Notes under the pieces: generated by a model
Seen by the model: the letters and a program-made list of their open reading frames with translations, nothing else
What the model was told of the DNA's origin: nothing
Databases searched by the model: none
In this document: positions 11,780 to 25,253 of the stretch, piece by piece
Layout: every line of letters starts with the position of its first letter
Position numbering within the stretch: position 1 is the stretch's first letter
Made by a program: the position numbers and the translations under genes
From: Chalciporus piperatus
Taxonomy: Eukaryota; Basidiomycota; Agaricomycetes; Boletales; Boletaceae
Length of the DNA stretch: 64,000 nt
Assembly: GCA_038093975.1 (NCBI GenBank)
Contig: JBBPTG010000101.1
Span: 28,528-92,527 of the forward strand
Direction of reading: 5' to 3'

Positions 11780-13197
11780 ATGCAACTTGCAGTCAGGATG
11801 GCAGCACGACAGACGACGATAATTTCTCAAAAACGCGTCGCAGTCAGTACCGTCGCCGGCGCTGGCTCTAAGAAGCGTAAAGTCGAGGTCAAAGAGACAC
11901 AGTCAGTACCTCTTCTTCGTTTTCCTTGTTCAGTGGTGAAGGCTCATGCCACCGTATGTACAGGTCTACGATCGCGGTAACTACAATATCTGATTTAGCT
12001 TATGAGAATACGAGTGATGTGATCGAGCATCTCGAGCGCGACACGATGGGAGCCTCGTGGATGACTGCACTGGAGGCCCAGTTCAGCAAGCCATATTTTC
12101 GCAAGGTGTGTTTACTTTCATGAGTGGAGTGTTCCGACCACAAGTTAACACATTTTAGCTTAAAGATTTCTTGATTTCGGAACACAAGTCGTATGAAGTA
12201 TACCCACCAGGTGAGCACGTCGTTTGTGATTCAGGATCCAGCTCCCTTCACAACTTCTGGCTCGGCGCTTGCGCATTCATGTAGTCCGAGATATCTATTC
12301 GTGGTCGCGATTGACGCCACTTGACTCTGTCAAAGCGGTCGTCATAGGACAGGTAATGGTTTCCTGTTGGAACCTTCAGCTTGACGATGATCGTGCATTG
12401 GCAGGACCCCTATCACGACGTCGGCCAAGCGCACGGTAGGTCACTTGATTCCAACCAAATCTTCCATGCCCACCGACTCCCTCTCTTCCACAGGACTATC
12501 TTTCTCCGTCCTACCACCGACGAAGCTACCAGGGTCGCTGAAGAACATCTACAAACAACTCGCACAGGACATACCCTCCTTCGCACCTCCGAAGACAGGG
12601 TAAGTACCAACTGCATCCTTGTCCATGCTACGGGCCACAGTCACTAATGTCGTTCTAGGAACCTCACTCCCCTCGCCAAAGCTGGCGTCCTTTGGCTTAA
12701 CACTTGCCTCACCGTGCGTGCTCACAAAGCCAACTCCCACTCCAAGAAAGGGTGGGAATCCTTCACGGACGCTGTCCTCAGGGCCGTTCTGGACCGTCCA
12801 GATGGGCACGGCGTCGTATTCTTCGTGTGGGGCCTCCCCGCGCAGAAAACATGCGATCGGCTGGGCATAGATGAGGCGAGTTGTCTCTTGGCACCTGGAC
12901 CAGTTGACTGACTCTAACTTTTCTGATAGAAGAAACACTTGGTGTTGAGGTGCGCTTTATTTTCCTAGTGGAAGTGCGTGCAAATTTCGTGCAACTATGA
13001 ACTGACACTCGGCGCATAGATCTGCACATCCGTCGCCTCTCTCTGCTCATCGCGGCTTCCTCGGGAATGGACACTTCAAAGAGGCGAACAAGTGGCTACA
13101 GGAGAATGGCAGGGATACGATCGATTGGACGGTGCTTTGTTCCTCGACGACTCAGATACCCATTCAAGTTGCGGCCTCCTCGTCCAAAACTGGATAA
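11780..13197 (+). CDS. UNG1: Uracil-DNA glycosylase (family 1)
   Basis: Removes uracil from DNA at the start of base excision repair, in nucleus and mitochondria. The active-site motif GQDPYHD is split by an intron between GQ and DP, the second catalytic motif is [17 protein letters not shown], and the core has [41 protein letters not shown] and [12 protein letters not shown], as in UNG enzymes. The N-terminus carries a basic KKRK segment, a possible nuclear signal, after a stretch that might act as a mitochondrial presequence; two in-frame ATGs (11780, 11798) fit alternative starts. Upstream of the core, [16 protein letters not shown] is the usual entry. About seven exons; the last ends in [15 protein letters not shown] and a stop at 13195. 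No break seen. The first exon-intron junction near 11900 is uncertain. Confidence 0.93.
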
Positions 13198-13487
13198 CAT
13201 ACCTTATTTCGCTTGATCTACATACAAGTAATTTTTGTGCAGTCAAGAGTTCTATATTACATACTTCATTGTTGTGTTGTTCATAGTGCTTTCCCCTGGC
13301 ATCCAATAGACATCTTCAGCTAAGTCGTAGTAGATTCGTATAGCAAAACAAGAACAAGGAAGTGCCTGCCGCTACAGTCAACAAGAAAAGATGTTAGAAA
13401 TACATGCAAAGCTTAAGAACGTCATGACCTTCAACCCATTGTTCCATCCAATATCATGTACCTTCATTTTATTTCCGGCCTCTGGGC

Positions 13488-16400
13488 TCACCTCCTGTTC
13501 CACCCACCCGTGCCTCCCATACCACCCCCCATACCCATCCCTCCACCCATTCCAGCACCAGAACCTGAGCCCGAACTTCCGCCCGTACCACCAAACTGAC
13601 TCACGTCTGGTGACCCGAAATATGCAGCCGCAGCCGCGTTCAGTGCTGCGACATCGAACCGCATCTGCTGGAACTGTCCCTGGTGACCTTGTTGCCCCTG
13701 ATGTCCTTGCTGTCCAAAGTTCCGCGCTGCTGCTGCTGCTGCGAGCATGGTAAACTGAGAGACGTTCGGTCCTTGCATCTGCGTTTGTTCTTGTCCGAAG
13801 CCTTGTTGCTGGACTTGCGTCGGGGTTTGGGATGGGATGGGCGGAGAGCGGGGGGTACTGGCGGATGTGGGAGCTGGCAGTGGTGGTTTCCAGTTCTGTC
13901 GACACATGGATGCGGGTTTAGCCCCAGCGCCGTAGAGGAGAAGACAAAGAAACGAGAAAGGTAGAGACGCACGTATTGTTTACCCGCTCTGTACAGCTCA
14001 TCCAACTTCTCGTCAAAGACACCACGTTCCTCAAACTCGTGATATGCCTTAAACAACCTCAGCGCCGAACGCGCGTCCTCGATCGAGTCGTGGGTGTCCG
14101 TCTGGATGTTCTCGCCTAGGACGATCCAGGAGAGGAAGCGGAGCGAGAGACGGCGCTGACGCGCGCGGAGGAAGTAGAGATCAACGGTGTCGATTACTTG
14201 GTCGGGCGGGACGAAGATGTCTGTTGCGCGCATAAGTTTAATAAAGTTTGATAGGTGAAACGTGAAGGGAGACTCACTGATGATCCGGAAATCCTTTGAA
14301 AGGCCGTGTCCGATAAATATACACCCTCTGTCCACCAATAGCCGTAGCTTCTTGTACACGAGCTTGAGCGGCGTCAACGTGTGTCGAGACAAGTGTGGGT
14401 CCAAGTCTCCGACTACAGCAATTTGGGAGTTGCATTAGTATTTCAGTTGATCCCGGGCGAAAATGGAGGCGTACATTTAATTCCTGAGAACTCGGTGAGA
14501 TAATCGACAATGACCTCGCTCGTATGTATGTGGTCGTCGATAAAGGGCACGCCTTCCTTCGGACCGTTTCCTCGGAGGACTGAGACACGTGCGAGACTGA
14601 GACGAGCGGGGCGGATGACGCGGTTCGTGCCATCTGACCTATATTCTGTCTCTTCCTGTAGAACAGTAGAGGGCACGTCATACGAGTACGATGGAGACAA
14701 ACCAATATGGCGCGTACCTGCTGCATCGACACGAACTCGGCATCGATCGCGACCAACGTTCCAGGTGTAGGCAACTCTTCAAAACGTAGACATTCGTGTT
14801 TGATCAGGTTCTTGTCCCGATTTCTGCACGGCACACAATATGTGTCAGAAAGCGACTGAATGACTCGAAGATGAAACATGCTGGGCACTTACATGGATAT
14901 GGACGTATCGCGACTCAATATTGACGGGTCAAGTTCGTCAGGGAGACCCCTGAAGTTGAGCCGAGACCGCACGTCTTCCCGTTCGAGATACAACACGGCG
15001 GGAACCTGATACGCCAAGTAAAGAAATGAGCAAAGGGCATATTGAACGCGCACGCACTTTCCAAGTGCTGGGAAGACTCAGTGCCTCGTCTTCGGTGATA
15101 TTTCGGACTACGAAGTCGTTGAACAAGAACCAGGGCCCCTTGAGACCCGGTTGGTTCTCCGCTTCCGGAACTAAAGGTGTACGAGATTAAGTCTGCAGGG
15201 AGATTTGTGATTAAGGGGACTTGCCCTTCACGATTGAAACCAAATGTGAATGTTTCGCTTTAGTCACGATCTGGCACACGATAGCCTGAAAGTGGTGCCG
15301 ATATTAATCCTCCCATATATAACGTTCGAGTGGCCGCATATACTCACCCGAAGCTCATAAGTCACACTTTCAGGATCGTCAATCCCTTCTACCTCTCCCC
15401 TGACTTCCACCCTCGGGCTCAGAAACCTGCTTGTCCGCGTATCCAGCCAGAACCGCAGGCTGTCCTCGTTATACACGCTCGCGTTCACCGCTAGTATGGG
15501 CGGCAGATCTCCGGTCGGGATCGAACGACGAGATGAGAACGTGGAAAACTGTTTGCATGTCTGACAGGTTGCCTTGTGGCTCATTTGGCGGATGAGGGAC
15601 GCGCGTAGGATTTCAGTGAATGAACTTGGTAAAGACGGCTCGTTGGGAAGCGGCTAGGAGCAACGATGACTTAACGCTAGTAAAGTACAGATGAGAGGAC
15701 GAACCTTCTTAGGATATATCATATCAATGATATGCGTCATGTTCTCCTTCTCTCTAACAGCCTTACAGCTCAAACAAACAATGATATTTTTCGCGTCAAT
15801 CCCCAGTAGTTGCGTTGCAGGAGCGGCTGCTGGTGATAATGTCGTATTTGTGCTCGGATGCGTGTCAGCCTGAAACGCAGTCGAGGAATGTGAGCGCGAA
15901 GGAGGGTGCTGAAAGATGACCGGATTGTGAGGGAAAGAGTTTCCTTCCGAACTGAGATGATCGATCAGGAAACGGTGGAAGGATTGGATCATGTGAGCGT
16001 AGTCGACCTCGGTGGGTTCGCGACCATAGTCGATGAGTTCGAGTTGGTTTTTGGCTTATTAAATGGTATAAATATCGTACCCAGGAGGAACTAAGGGAGT
16101 ATAACAAGATCTTACCATGAGCGAGAACACCCACTGTCTTGCAAAAGTTGCTTGATTGACAATTCGTTCCATGCGCGTCTTCGAGCATACGTACGACGAA
16201 ACCAAGCTCACATAGCAAACAGTGCTCTCGCGGACAGTTTGTCGTTATGTGCGACTTGGCGAGTTTTCTGATAGGAAGAGTGTAATGCATCACTTGCAAG
16301 ATTGGATTTGTATATGAGTTAAGGATGTGAGTTTCGAGCCCACTGTAGGCAGTCTTGTTGTAGAACCTGTAATTGTGAGCGTCAGGTTGAAAAGACACGT

Positions 16401-18072
16401 TCAAGAAAGCCCAGCTACCCAAAGTCAAAATCCTCGACCCCAAATTTCGAGTATTCAATCTCGACTTTGCGATATATGCGAGGAACCTCGTCGATACTAT
16501 CATCGAGTGTGAGATGCTCAAGCTCCACCTATATCGTTCATGAGTTCCATCGCAAGGAAGTACGCTGACATGACTGACATCGTCATCTCTCCTCCCTTTC
16601 CCGCTTCTGAACCTGGCTTGGTCCTTGGTATTCGAGACCACAACACGATTCCTCCGTCCTCTTAGCTCCTTCGGCAAAGCAGCGTATGCGATGTTGTCGT
16701 TGATCTTCATAGTTGAAAGGATTTGAGGGGGAATTTTGGCCGGAGGAGGGTATGGTGGGTTAGTATAGGAGATGAATTGAGGTGTCCATGAGGAGAGGAG
16801 AAGATTCGTATAATACGGCATGCCTATTGAGTTGAGTGGGCTTTAAACATGATGGATTAGACTGGGAAAATAACTTCGACGCAATCGTGGACACGTACGT
16901 CGACTCCGTCCAATTGATTTCAGGCAAAGGCTCAGGGATGTCTGCCCACTCAGCCGGCTGCCCTTCAAATCCATTGAAGAAGGGTTCCGAAGACTCGTCC
17001 GCTGCTGTTAAGAGGTTGATTGCACCGATGGCATCACCAAACGCTAAATAAGATCCGTTTGATGATACAGCAGCAGATGTGATGTAGGACGTTGTATCGA
17101 GCTTTGGATGTGCCTTGAGCCATGGATTTCAAGGTCATAGCGGTACACACCTGGTAGAAGGCGGAAGTACTGGTGAAATCGGAGACATCGACGACGTTTA
17201 CAAGACCTTGAGCTGATGTGATGACCAAGCTAGAGGAGTGCCTGGGAAGTAGATTGATAAAAGCTGGGCCGTCGGAGAATGGTATTGGGGATAGAGGTCT
17301 CATATTGCGCAAGTCGTACACTTTTACGAGAGGATCTGGAAATTCGTGACCGCGTCTAGGTCGGTTCAATAACATGATGAACAAGAGTGGAAGGGAGAGC
17401 ACCTTAAACTCCAGCCAATGGTGAAGAAGAAGTTGCCTGTTGCCTGTAAATCCTGAACACCACTCGTGTGAGCCTGGACGGAGCCAATGCCATTCTCTCT
17501 CCGGATCGCAGTACGGGGATCGTGAGCGCGTACATATCCGTCAGCAGATGCGCAGAGCAATGTCGAATGGGAGAACTGAAGATGGGTAACGTGAGATGGC
17601 ACGGACGCCTCTCTTACGACGCTTCCGGTCATTGCGTTGAGCAAGACGATCTCTGGCGTGCTCGCGGCGGTTGCCAAGAGATTGGATGAGTAGGTCGACG
17701 CAGACATTGCAGTGACCGTTGACGGGGTTGCTCTGGTGGACGTCGATAAGTGGTGGATATGCTTGAGATCTGGACGTACCGAAAGTACCATTTGTTCATA
17801 CCCCCCTTGGCCCAGGAGCCAACGCCCTCCCCAGCGACGCCGAGAGCGCGTACATGATTATCGCCTACTGCGATCTGCTTCACGGCGAGACCCCCACCAA
17901 CGGGGAAGGATACACCGCGTACGCCGTGCACGGTGTGTAGCGCGACGACGGTGCCCGCATTTGTGCCAGCCCAGAGCGAGTCCGAGACGGGGTCGAACGC
18001 GAGTGCAGTGACTGGGCCGTGCACGTCGCGCACGGTGGTGATTGGGATCGCTGTCCGATACGACGACGCCAT
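13488..18072 (-). CDS. PAN2: PAN2, catalytic subunit of the PAN2-PAN3 poly(A) nuclease
   Basis: Cytoplasmic deadenylase that trims mRNA poly(A) tails with PAN3. Order from the ATG at 18072: an N-terminal WD40-like part (GPVTALAFDPVSDSLWAGT, GYVRAHDPRTAIRRENGI, VKVYDLRNMRPLSPIPF), a linker with FISYTNPPYPPP and YAALPKELRGRRN, the inactive ubiquitin-hydrolase-like domain (CLLCELGFVVRMLEDAHG; CQTCKQFSTFSSRR) and the DEDD exonuclease. The exonuclease shows VAIDAEFVSMQQ, VDYLTEFSGI, HTLTPLKLVYKKLRLL, CIFIGHGLSKDFRII, DTVDLYF and the DSIEDARSALRLF motif, so the acidic catalytic residues are present. Many short introns. The C-terminal exon (13907-13488) is a low-complexity Gln/Ala/Gly tail, GMGGGMGMGGGMGG, not part of the conserved core. 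PAN2 and the FYVE gene start only 183 bases apart. Confidence 0.93.
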
Positions 18073-18255
18073 TGCAAGCTCAGCGAACAGATCGGTTCCT
18101 CACCGTTATCACCAACACGTGACCACGTCCTTGACACCAGCGACGACGTTGACGACGACGACGAGCGCGACGTTGGCCGTGTCAGCGATCAAAGAGGTGC
18201 CAGTGTATCGCCTTATTATTACCACCGCTGTTGGCCACAACGACCACGCCCTCGA
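18073..18255. promoter_or_regulatory. Short bidirectional promoter, PAN2 / FYVE gene
   Basis: Only 183 bases separate the ATGs of PAN2 (minus) and the FYVE gene (plus), so both transcripts must start here or within overlapping leaders. The stretch is rich in GACGACGACG repeats (about 18132-18170) and has no TATA box. Confidence 0.5.
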
Positions 18256-20910
18256 ATGTCGACCACAACAACACCAGCTGTGCCATACCAGGCCTACAGG
18301 GTATCTGTCTTGCCCGTCCTCGTCGTCAGCTGCGGTGCTAACACAGTGAATAATCCTTAGTCAAAGCGCCATTCCCGCACGGCATCTGCTGTGCTCGCTC
18401 CGAATGTACCAGCCCCGACACTCTCTCGGCCAGCTAGCATCGTTAGCAATGTGGATGCTCAAGCTGAATTTTTCGACATTGAGAAGGACTCGACCGAATA
18501 TTCAGCCCTTGTCGCCGTCATGCCACACAAGCCTCCCCTCCTCGACCTGGTTCCGCAGCTTGTCAAGGAGCTACCATCACCACCCTCGACGGATAGCTCA
18601 CCGCCCACGCCAGACTCACCCCATCTTGATAATGAACCTCACGACCCTACCCCCGCGGAACCAGAGCCGCCAGTTGCGGACCAGCCTCCCAACACCAATG
18701 GGAAGAGTAAGCAGGTCGAATCTACATCTACTTCACCCGTCACTTCGCCGTCGTCTACTCCGCTACCCCTTGTCAGAGAATCAGGAAGTAGTGGTAGTAT
18801 CACGTCGAAGAAAACAACTACGTTCCGGCGCTTGCAACCTCGTCCGTCAGCCGGACGAGCCCCCCTACCCTCCTCGCCACTCCGCCCACCCGAAGCTCAA
18901 TCGAGAGTACCCTCTGCCTCATCAAGCATTACCCGCCAATTTGACCAATCTCCACCCCCTCCCAAATCACCCCTACTACATAGCCGCGTAGCTTCCATTA
19001 GCTCGGTCATCAGCGATGACAAGCCCCATCCTGCTGCGCAGCCAACCGGTTCAAGTCCATCCCACACACCCAGTTTATCCGTACGTATTCCCCCGTCTAT
19101 ACTTGTGGTCCCACAACCAGTTCCGGGCCTTGGTATCCTGCAACCCCCTCCACGATCCTCTTCGATGCTAGTACCCCCGCAGCCACCACCCAAAGCTGCC
19201 TCACTTGCTTCAACGAGCCTCTCTATATCACCTGCTGCCTCTCCCGTATCTACACCACCCCTTCCATCCGTTGTACTCCGTTCATCCGCACCCTATATCC
19301 CTGGTTTCCAGCCCAAAGGCGTTTATCGTCCACGCACAGACGAATTTGCGGAAGCTCGTAAAGCGAAAAGCGAAGCCAACCGCGCCGAGCGTACGAAACT
19401 CGAGAGGCGGCTCGAAAAGCTCATTAATTTGCATTTCCCGATCGAAGGTAGTGAGCCAAAGGATGCTAGAAAGGCCGCAACGGAGCGCAGGAGATCTGGC
19501 TTGTTTGACTTGGACTTTGCAAGTTTGAGGAATATGGATGCTAGTGAGATTTGGAAAGGCGTGGTTCAATCGCAGGCGTTGCAGGGTGCGAAAGGCGATA
19601 TCCGAGGTATGTTCGCGAAGTTGTGCCTGTTCCATTGCTCATTGTCCGCTGTGGATCAGCTGCTGAGCAGCGAATTGCCCCGTGGCAAGAAGACTCCAAT
19701 GTTTCCAAGTGTCCATTATGCAAGTAAGTTCATAATCGACAAGATCATCCTCAAGCTGTGCCGTCTAACCAAAACCAGTGCATCTTTCCATCCCATAACG
19801 AACCGGAAGCACCACTGCCGTCTTTGTGGTCAAATTATCTGCTCGCTCCCGGTTAAACGCGGTCAACGGCCCGAACCGTGCTCGATACTGTTCATCGTAG
19901 ATTCAAAGACACGGAAAATTGAGGAGGTGGGTGAGGGTGTTGATTATGGAGTTAAGAGGAAAGGGGGCGGAACACGCAACGGGAAGGGAAATGGGAAGGG
20001 GAAAGAAAAGGACGAGGCTCCCGCGGACGATGAGAAGTTCTTGAAGGGTGTGAGGGTGTGTAGGAGCTGCAAACCTATACTTTCGTAAGTCGTCTTTGCT
20101 CTCTTTTCCTGCTCAGTATAAGAAATGTCTTAACCGTCTTGCGCACAGTCGGGAACAGTTTTACCAGGAGGTATCACGGATACCAATCTTGCTTCGATTA
20201 TACGAAGTAAAGGATCTTTTTAGTCACCCTGTCCTTCTTTTTGACATTTCCTGCAGGCATTTATCATTCTCGAGAAAGAGATTGAGGAAGCTCTCCCACA
20301 ATTCCAAGAACTCTTGCTCACTCTAAGGTAAGCCCTATGTTCGTGCCGCAAGTGCGCACCTCATCGTCTGCCCATCACCTAGTTCCGATACCGCACCTAC
20401 CAAAGAAGCTAGCGCTGCGCGCAAACGCATACTCGAAGACTTTGCCTCCTACGATGCCCTATCCAAACGTATTCGCAAGCTGCCATGTACACCCGGGAGT
20501 TCCCAGGACCGTGTCCAACTTGCCATCCGCACACGGGCGGACTTGTTTTTGCAAAAGAATATGTTTCCTCTTCAGGTGAATTCTCTCTCTTTTATTGAGG
20601 GAGGTCGGCGTTTGATGATGTCGACCTTATTCAGTCCATCCCCAAGGCCAAGAAACAAACGGCATCCCCCTCAAGCTCTGATCCTGCTGCGCCTCTCGTG
20701 GACCCCGATTCAGAGCTCGCACACGCACTTCAGCCTTTGCTTGAACAGGAGGCCCTACTCGAATCCTTCATTGGCGAGGCGATGGCACACCGTAAATTTG
20801 AGGACGCCAAGACACTCAAAGCGAACTTGAAGGAGATCCGAGCGGAGATCGACAGGATGATGGAGAACGGAGCCGGGGGTATGAAGGGCGCTGCGCAAGC
20901 GGCTGGATAG
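18256..20910 (+). CDS. PEP7: FYVE-domain Rab effector, Pep7/Vac1 (rabenosyn-5 type)
   Basis: Endosomal tethering factor that binds PI3P through FYVE and Rab5-type GTPases. Exon 1 from the ATG at 18256 encodes MSTTTTPAVPYQAYR; the next is a long Pro/Ser-rich disordered stretch. The FYVE finger follows: PWQEDSNVSKCPLC, an intron, then SASFHPITNRKHHCRLCGQIIC with the RKHHCR signature, and CRSC at the end; the second cysteine pair is separated by a basic Gly/Lys-rich insert of about 70 residues, longer than usual. After it come FYQEVSRI and a coiled region, ILEKEIEEALPQFQELL, and a C-terminal Rab-binding-like helix pair, LLEQEALLESFIGEAMAHRKFEDAKTL. The latter resembles rabenosyn/Vac1. Stop at 20908. 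The gene symbol rests on domain order; the exact ortholog is not proven. Confidence 0.85.
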
Positions 20911-21615
20911 CCAGCATGACAGTGCCGCGTGTAGGTCTGGTGGCGGATCACACAGATTCGTATATTCAGTGAAGGTGATTTCTTTTCGTTTCTTGAATTC
21001 GCTTTCAATGGGACTGTTCCGTATGCCTCTGAATCATGACATGGGACTCAATCAAACACATAGGTGGAATTTAATGGATATCATTACACTGTAAAGCTTT
21101 CCGGTGCCTTTGCATCTGTCTGCGTTTGAAGATACCCATGTAGCGTGAAGTACTGGGCTTCCTGGAACAAGAACCTCTTCGCAGACCCAATGATTCATAC
21201 TAGTACTACAGGTCGTCTTCATAAATCATCAGCAGGGCACTCGTTTCTATTACTTCTTATATCGAACCCCCAAACGCAGACCATCTTGTGCACGAATATA
21301 TGCCAACTGGATGATGACAAAAAACAACAGTTGAAAAAGAAAGAGTAAAAGAGAGAGCGCTAGTACTAGATTTGATTTATGCTGTCGGGGGGACTGGGAT
21401 AATGTAGTGATGAACGAGGATGATGGGATAAGTAGTGAGCTAAAATGCAGGGGCGAGAGTGGACTCATGACATGATGAGGGGGGACAGCGTTGTATTCGT
21501 ACTTGATCGTCACTGACGAAGAGCAAAGACGGAGAAAGAGAAAAATACCACATAATCGTCTGACCCAGAGAAGAATGAAAGAAAGAGGAACAGGGAGTGT
21601 CTACAGCGGACAGGC
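20911..21615. other. Intergenic stretch between convergent 3' ends
   Basis: 700 bases between the stop codons of the FYVE gene and SOG2, presumably both 3' untranslated regions and terminators. AT-rich segments are present around 21240-21350. No coding or RNA gene signal seen. Confidence 0.4.
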
Positions 21616-24600
21616 TCAGCCGTCATCCGCGGTGATCTCCCCCCTCATTACCTCCCAATTCCCATAACCAGGTATACCAGCGCTCGTGGGCACGGGGTAC
21701 CGGGGTGGCGTCGTGAGGTTAAAGTGTGATTGGTTCGGGAGCGCACTACGCGGGATATTTGATGACCCAGGTGCAACCAATCTGAGAGCTTTGGGATGTT
21801 GTCCACTCAGGCTACGTGAGAGGCTTGCACTGAGTTTGTCATCAATCCCACCGAAGTGGGCAGATGCTGAGACGAGCGGCGAGTAGGGTCGAGGGGTGGC
21901 AGCGGGGGAGAAAGAGGAGACGTGCAGAAGCATGACGAACTCTTGTGTCGAATTAGTGAGAGCCACCATCTTGGAGCGAAGATCCGGGAAGACCTCATGA
22001 GATGAACCATGGGTTTTGATGAAGTTCGACAACTTGACAACAGTCTATCGAGAAGAGAGGTCAGCGGGATGTCCGAGGAGAAGGCAAGGTATCGAAAGTC
22101 AACTCACCCTTACGAATACGTGAGCATCCTCGCGTAGCGCCCTCCTGTCAGCAGTCGGGTTCCCAGCGCGCACCGCAGCGATATTGACACGTAGACGTTC
22201 GGTGACCGCTTTGGCCTTCTCGATCGAATGGAGGGTATCTTCGCCCAACTCGGGGGTCTCCGGCATGGTCCCTACCATCTCCCTCATGAGCTCCCATATA
22301 GCGGGTGCGGAGTCTACTGCTGCCTCCATGGAATCAAGGGCATCATTATCAACCAACGTTCTCGAGTGTGGGATATCCAGGGTAGGTCGACGCATAGAAA
22401 CTTGAGGCGATGAAGACGAAGACGATGTTGTCAAAGAGGCTTGGGAAGCTTCCCGTGAGTGTGACGCTGTACGAGCGCTCCGTGTTTGTGGAGGGGGTAA
22501 TTGCGCCGAAAATAGTGAAGGAATACTAGCGCTAGCTGGTCCCACCATCAGTGAAGGAGCGAGGCTCGAAGTGGAAGCAGACAATGGTGCAGCTGGATAT
22601 CGTGGTCCAGCACGCAGAGTGGTAGCACTCGAGGCTGAGGTAGGTGGCGGCGGCAGATCATAATCCGGTAGTGCCTTGCCGATCTCCACGTCTTTGAAGC
22701 TGAACGATCCGGCATGTCGTCGGGTAGTACGAACCCTTCCAATGGCGGCGGGACGTGATCTCGAAAACGGCATATGATACTGGAACGCTGTGTTCCCTAC
22801 AGGAGCTGATGCTAACGTGGACTCGACGTAATAGGAAGGCGGCATCAGATGGTTTTTAGTCTTGCTACCAGCGATTCGGCGAGGATCCGATAAATGACAC
22901 TTGATGGCTTCAATGTGAGGTAACATACTTTGCCATGCATGCGATATCTCTGCTGCTGCTCCGTAAAAGATCAGGATGAGCGAACGCATATATCGGTCGT
23001 CATCTTTGGAGGCTAGAATCTTGAGCTGCAGAGCGAGCATCGCGATCGCCTTGCCAAATACGGCGGCCGTATCCCTGCTGCTCTCAACCAATGCCCTACA
23101 CAGGGACGGAGGAGGTGTCGTCTTCTTTGCTACGGCATCAAGCCGTTCAAGTGCACCGTTGAGCTGCAGCATGTAAGTATATGCTGGATCGGTGACCTTG
23201 CGAAGAACGGACGAGAGCTTCTGGTTAATCGTGTATGTGATGTAGTGGGAAAGAGCTTGATGTACTTGAGAGACAGAGAAGTAGATGGATCGAGCGCATT
23301 CGACTAGTGAACGCAAGGAGGGCGGTAGGTTATTTGAAATCGCGTTGGCGGCATTGACAGGGAGGGAAGAGAGACGCTTGAAATAGGCATGACGCTCGAC
23401 GTCCGGCACGGGATGTGGGCGCTCCGGGGAAGTGGGCGAAGCTGAGGATGGTGGCGTTGTTGTACATGGCTGGACTTTCTGTTGTAAACAACCTTCCGAA
23501 GACGAGGATGAATCTTCGCGATGCAAAAGTCGCGAGGGCATTGCAAAGTCTTCGCGAAGCTTTCCTCTCGAAAGTGAAATAGTTCGGACTGGAGGGACAA
23601 CCGGCTCAATATATGGTACGTTGTAAACGGGCTCGTTGGGTCGAGGTGAAGTATGCAAGTCAGGTATACTCTTCCTTCCGAACAATGCAGGTCGACGATC
23701 ACGAGTCCCTAGTATCAAAGAACTGTTCTGATGATGCTTAAAACCGTCGGGCACCGTGGTGTGATCGTCGTCAGTTGATGAGACAGATTCCTCGGGTGTT
23801 GGGAGATAGTTTTCGGGGGAACTGGATCGAAGAGGTAGGTCATAAGGAGGTAGTGGACCGAGCCTAAGCGGTGGTGGTCGCTCAGGCCGCGGACTGGGAG
23901 CTGTCCTTGGGGGTCGTGGCGGGGGAGGTACAGGGAACTGGTTGTCAACAGAGAAAGTTCGCGCATGCGGTGTTGGTCCACCAGAAGAGTCTTCCTCCCC
24001 TGATGCTGTCCAGGAGCGTGAAACGTCCTCGCTGCAAAACGTCTGCTAATCATCAAAGAAACGTGGGTAGGCTGTACTTACAACGAACTGTTCAGTGCAG
24101 CACGTTCGTTCGTCCATGACTCCACGCTAGGCTTGGGTTTGATGTCCACGCGTGAATGGCTGTTCACCCGCAGCCATTTTTGCAAAGAAAGAATCCAATC
24201 CTTCATAACTTGCGGGTCGGTAGGAGAGGTGTTCAATTCGACGATCGGTTTCGGAGGCCATTCTACGGGGTTGTGATCTACTTTCAGAACATCAAGACTG
24301 CCGAAATCACCCAGGTATGCTGGAAGACGGGTGATCTTATTGCGTGAAAGGCATAAGACCTGGTCAACACACGATTAGCACCCTGTCAATGGACCGTTCA
24401 AAGGAGCTCACGTGAAGATTTGAAAGGGAACCTGGTTGTGTTGGCAATCGCTTGAGTTTGTTCCGACTAATGTCTAGGATCTCTAATGAAGGGATTAATG
24501 TTAACTATTTCTTCGTTAGCTACTGGGAGTGGTAATAGAACGCGCAGGACATACGACATCAGGAAAGACAGAAAAACTGTTGTTCTTGAGGTTCAGGTAA

Positions 24601-24988
24601 CGTAGACGTGACAAAAGTGCGAACACTGTTGGAAGAGTCGCAAGGCGGTTGTATCCAAGAGCGATTCTGATGCGTAGAAGATCCGAGGTTCAGTTCGAGT
24701 TATGACCGTGCGCGTTGAAAGAACATACCTGGTAATTGAACTTTCCTCCGCGAGGGATTCGTTCCTACCTACGGTTGCGAGACGCTCGGCACCGTCCTCC
24801 CCGACATCAGTGAGGCTTTTGTGAGTGAAGTCCAATGTCGCTCCATTGTCTGGAGAGTTGGCCAGAGCCTCCGCGAGATGTTCATCAGTCAAGGAAGCGG
24901 AAGGCGAAGGCGATAGCGCGCCACTCCGTCTACCACTCGGAAACGGAGACGAGCGCCCAGCGGCACGGTCAGCGTCCGAAGAGGACAT
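21616..24988 (-). CDS. SOG2: Leucine-rich repeat protein Sog2, RAM signalling pathway
   Basis: Scaffold of the RAM (Cbk1-Mob2, morphogenesis) kinase network in fungi. The ATG at 24988 begins a serine-rich N-terminus, then LRRs: LDFTHKSLTDVG, IALGYNRLATLP, LRYLNLKNNSFSVFP, LEILDISRNKLKRLP, LCLSRNKITRLP, VLKVDHNPVEWPP. A disordered linker and the Sog2 helical domain follow: HAYFKRLSSLPVNAANAI, SLVECARSIYFSVSQVHQAL, YTYMLQLNGALERLDAVA, YMRSLILIFYGAAAEISHAWQ and, near the end, the last exon TVVKLSNFIKTHGSSHEVFPDLR with QEFVMLLHVSSF. About six introns. The long interior exon 23754-22099 is uninterrupted. The pair LRR plus Sog2 domain is diagnostic; the LRR exon joins near 24000-24500 were read only approximately. 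Confidence 0.87.
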
Positions 24989-25253
24989 GGGGAATGAGGA
25001 GGAAAAGTCGAGTCGACGCTTAGCGTTGTCGGCGTCGAACAACCGGAGGAACTGATATGTTTCCCAGCACACACAGTGCTTGGCATTTGACCCAAAGTTG
25101 GCCTCAATTCGGTTACGACCGGTGATTGAAAAAGCTATCCCGAACACATGCTGCATTACCACTAATATCATCTATCATACATTGATCATAGCATCAGGAA
25201 CGTTCCCAGCTCATTCCACCTCCAGCACCTCCAGGCAGACCGCTGGTATTCAT

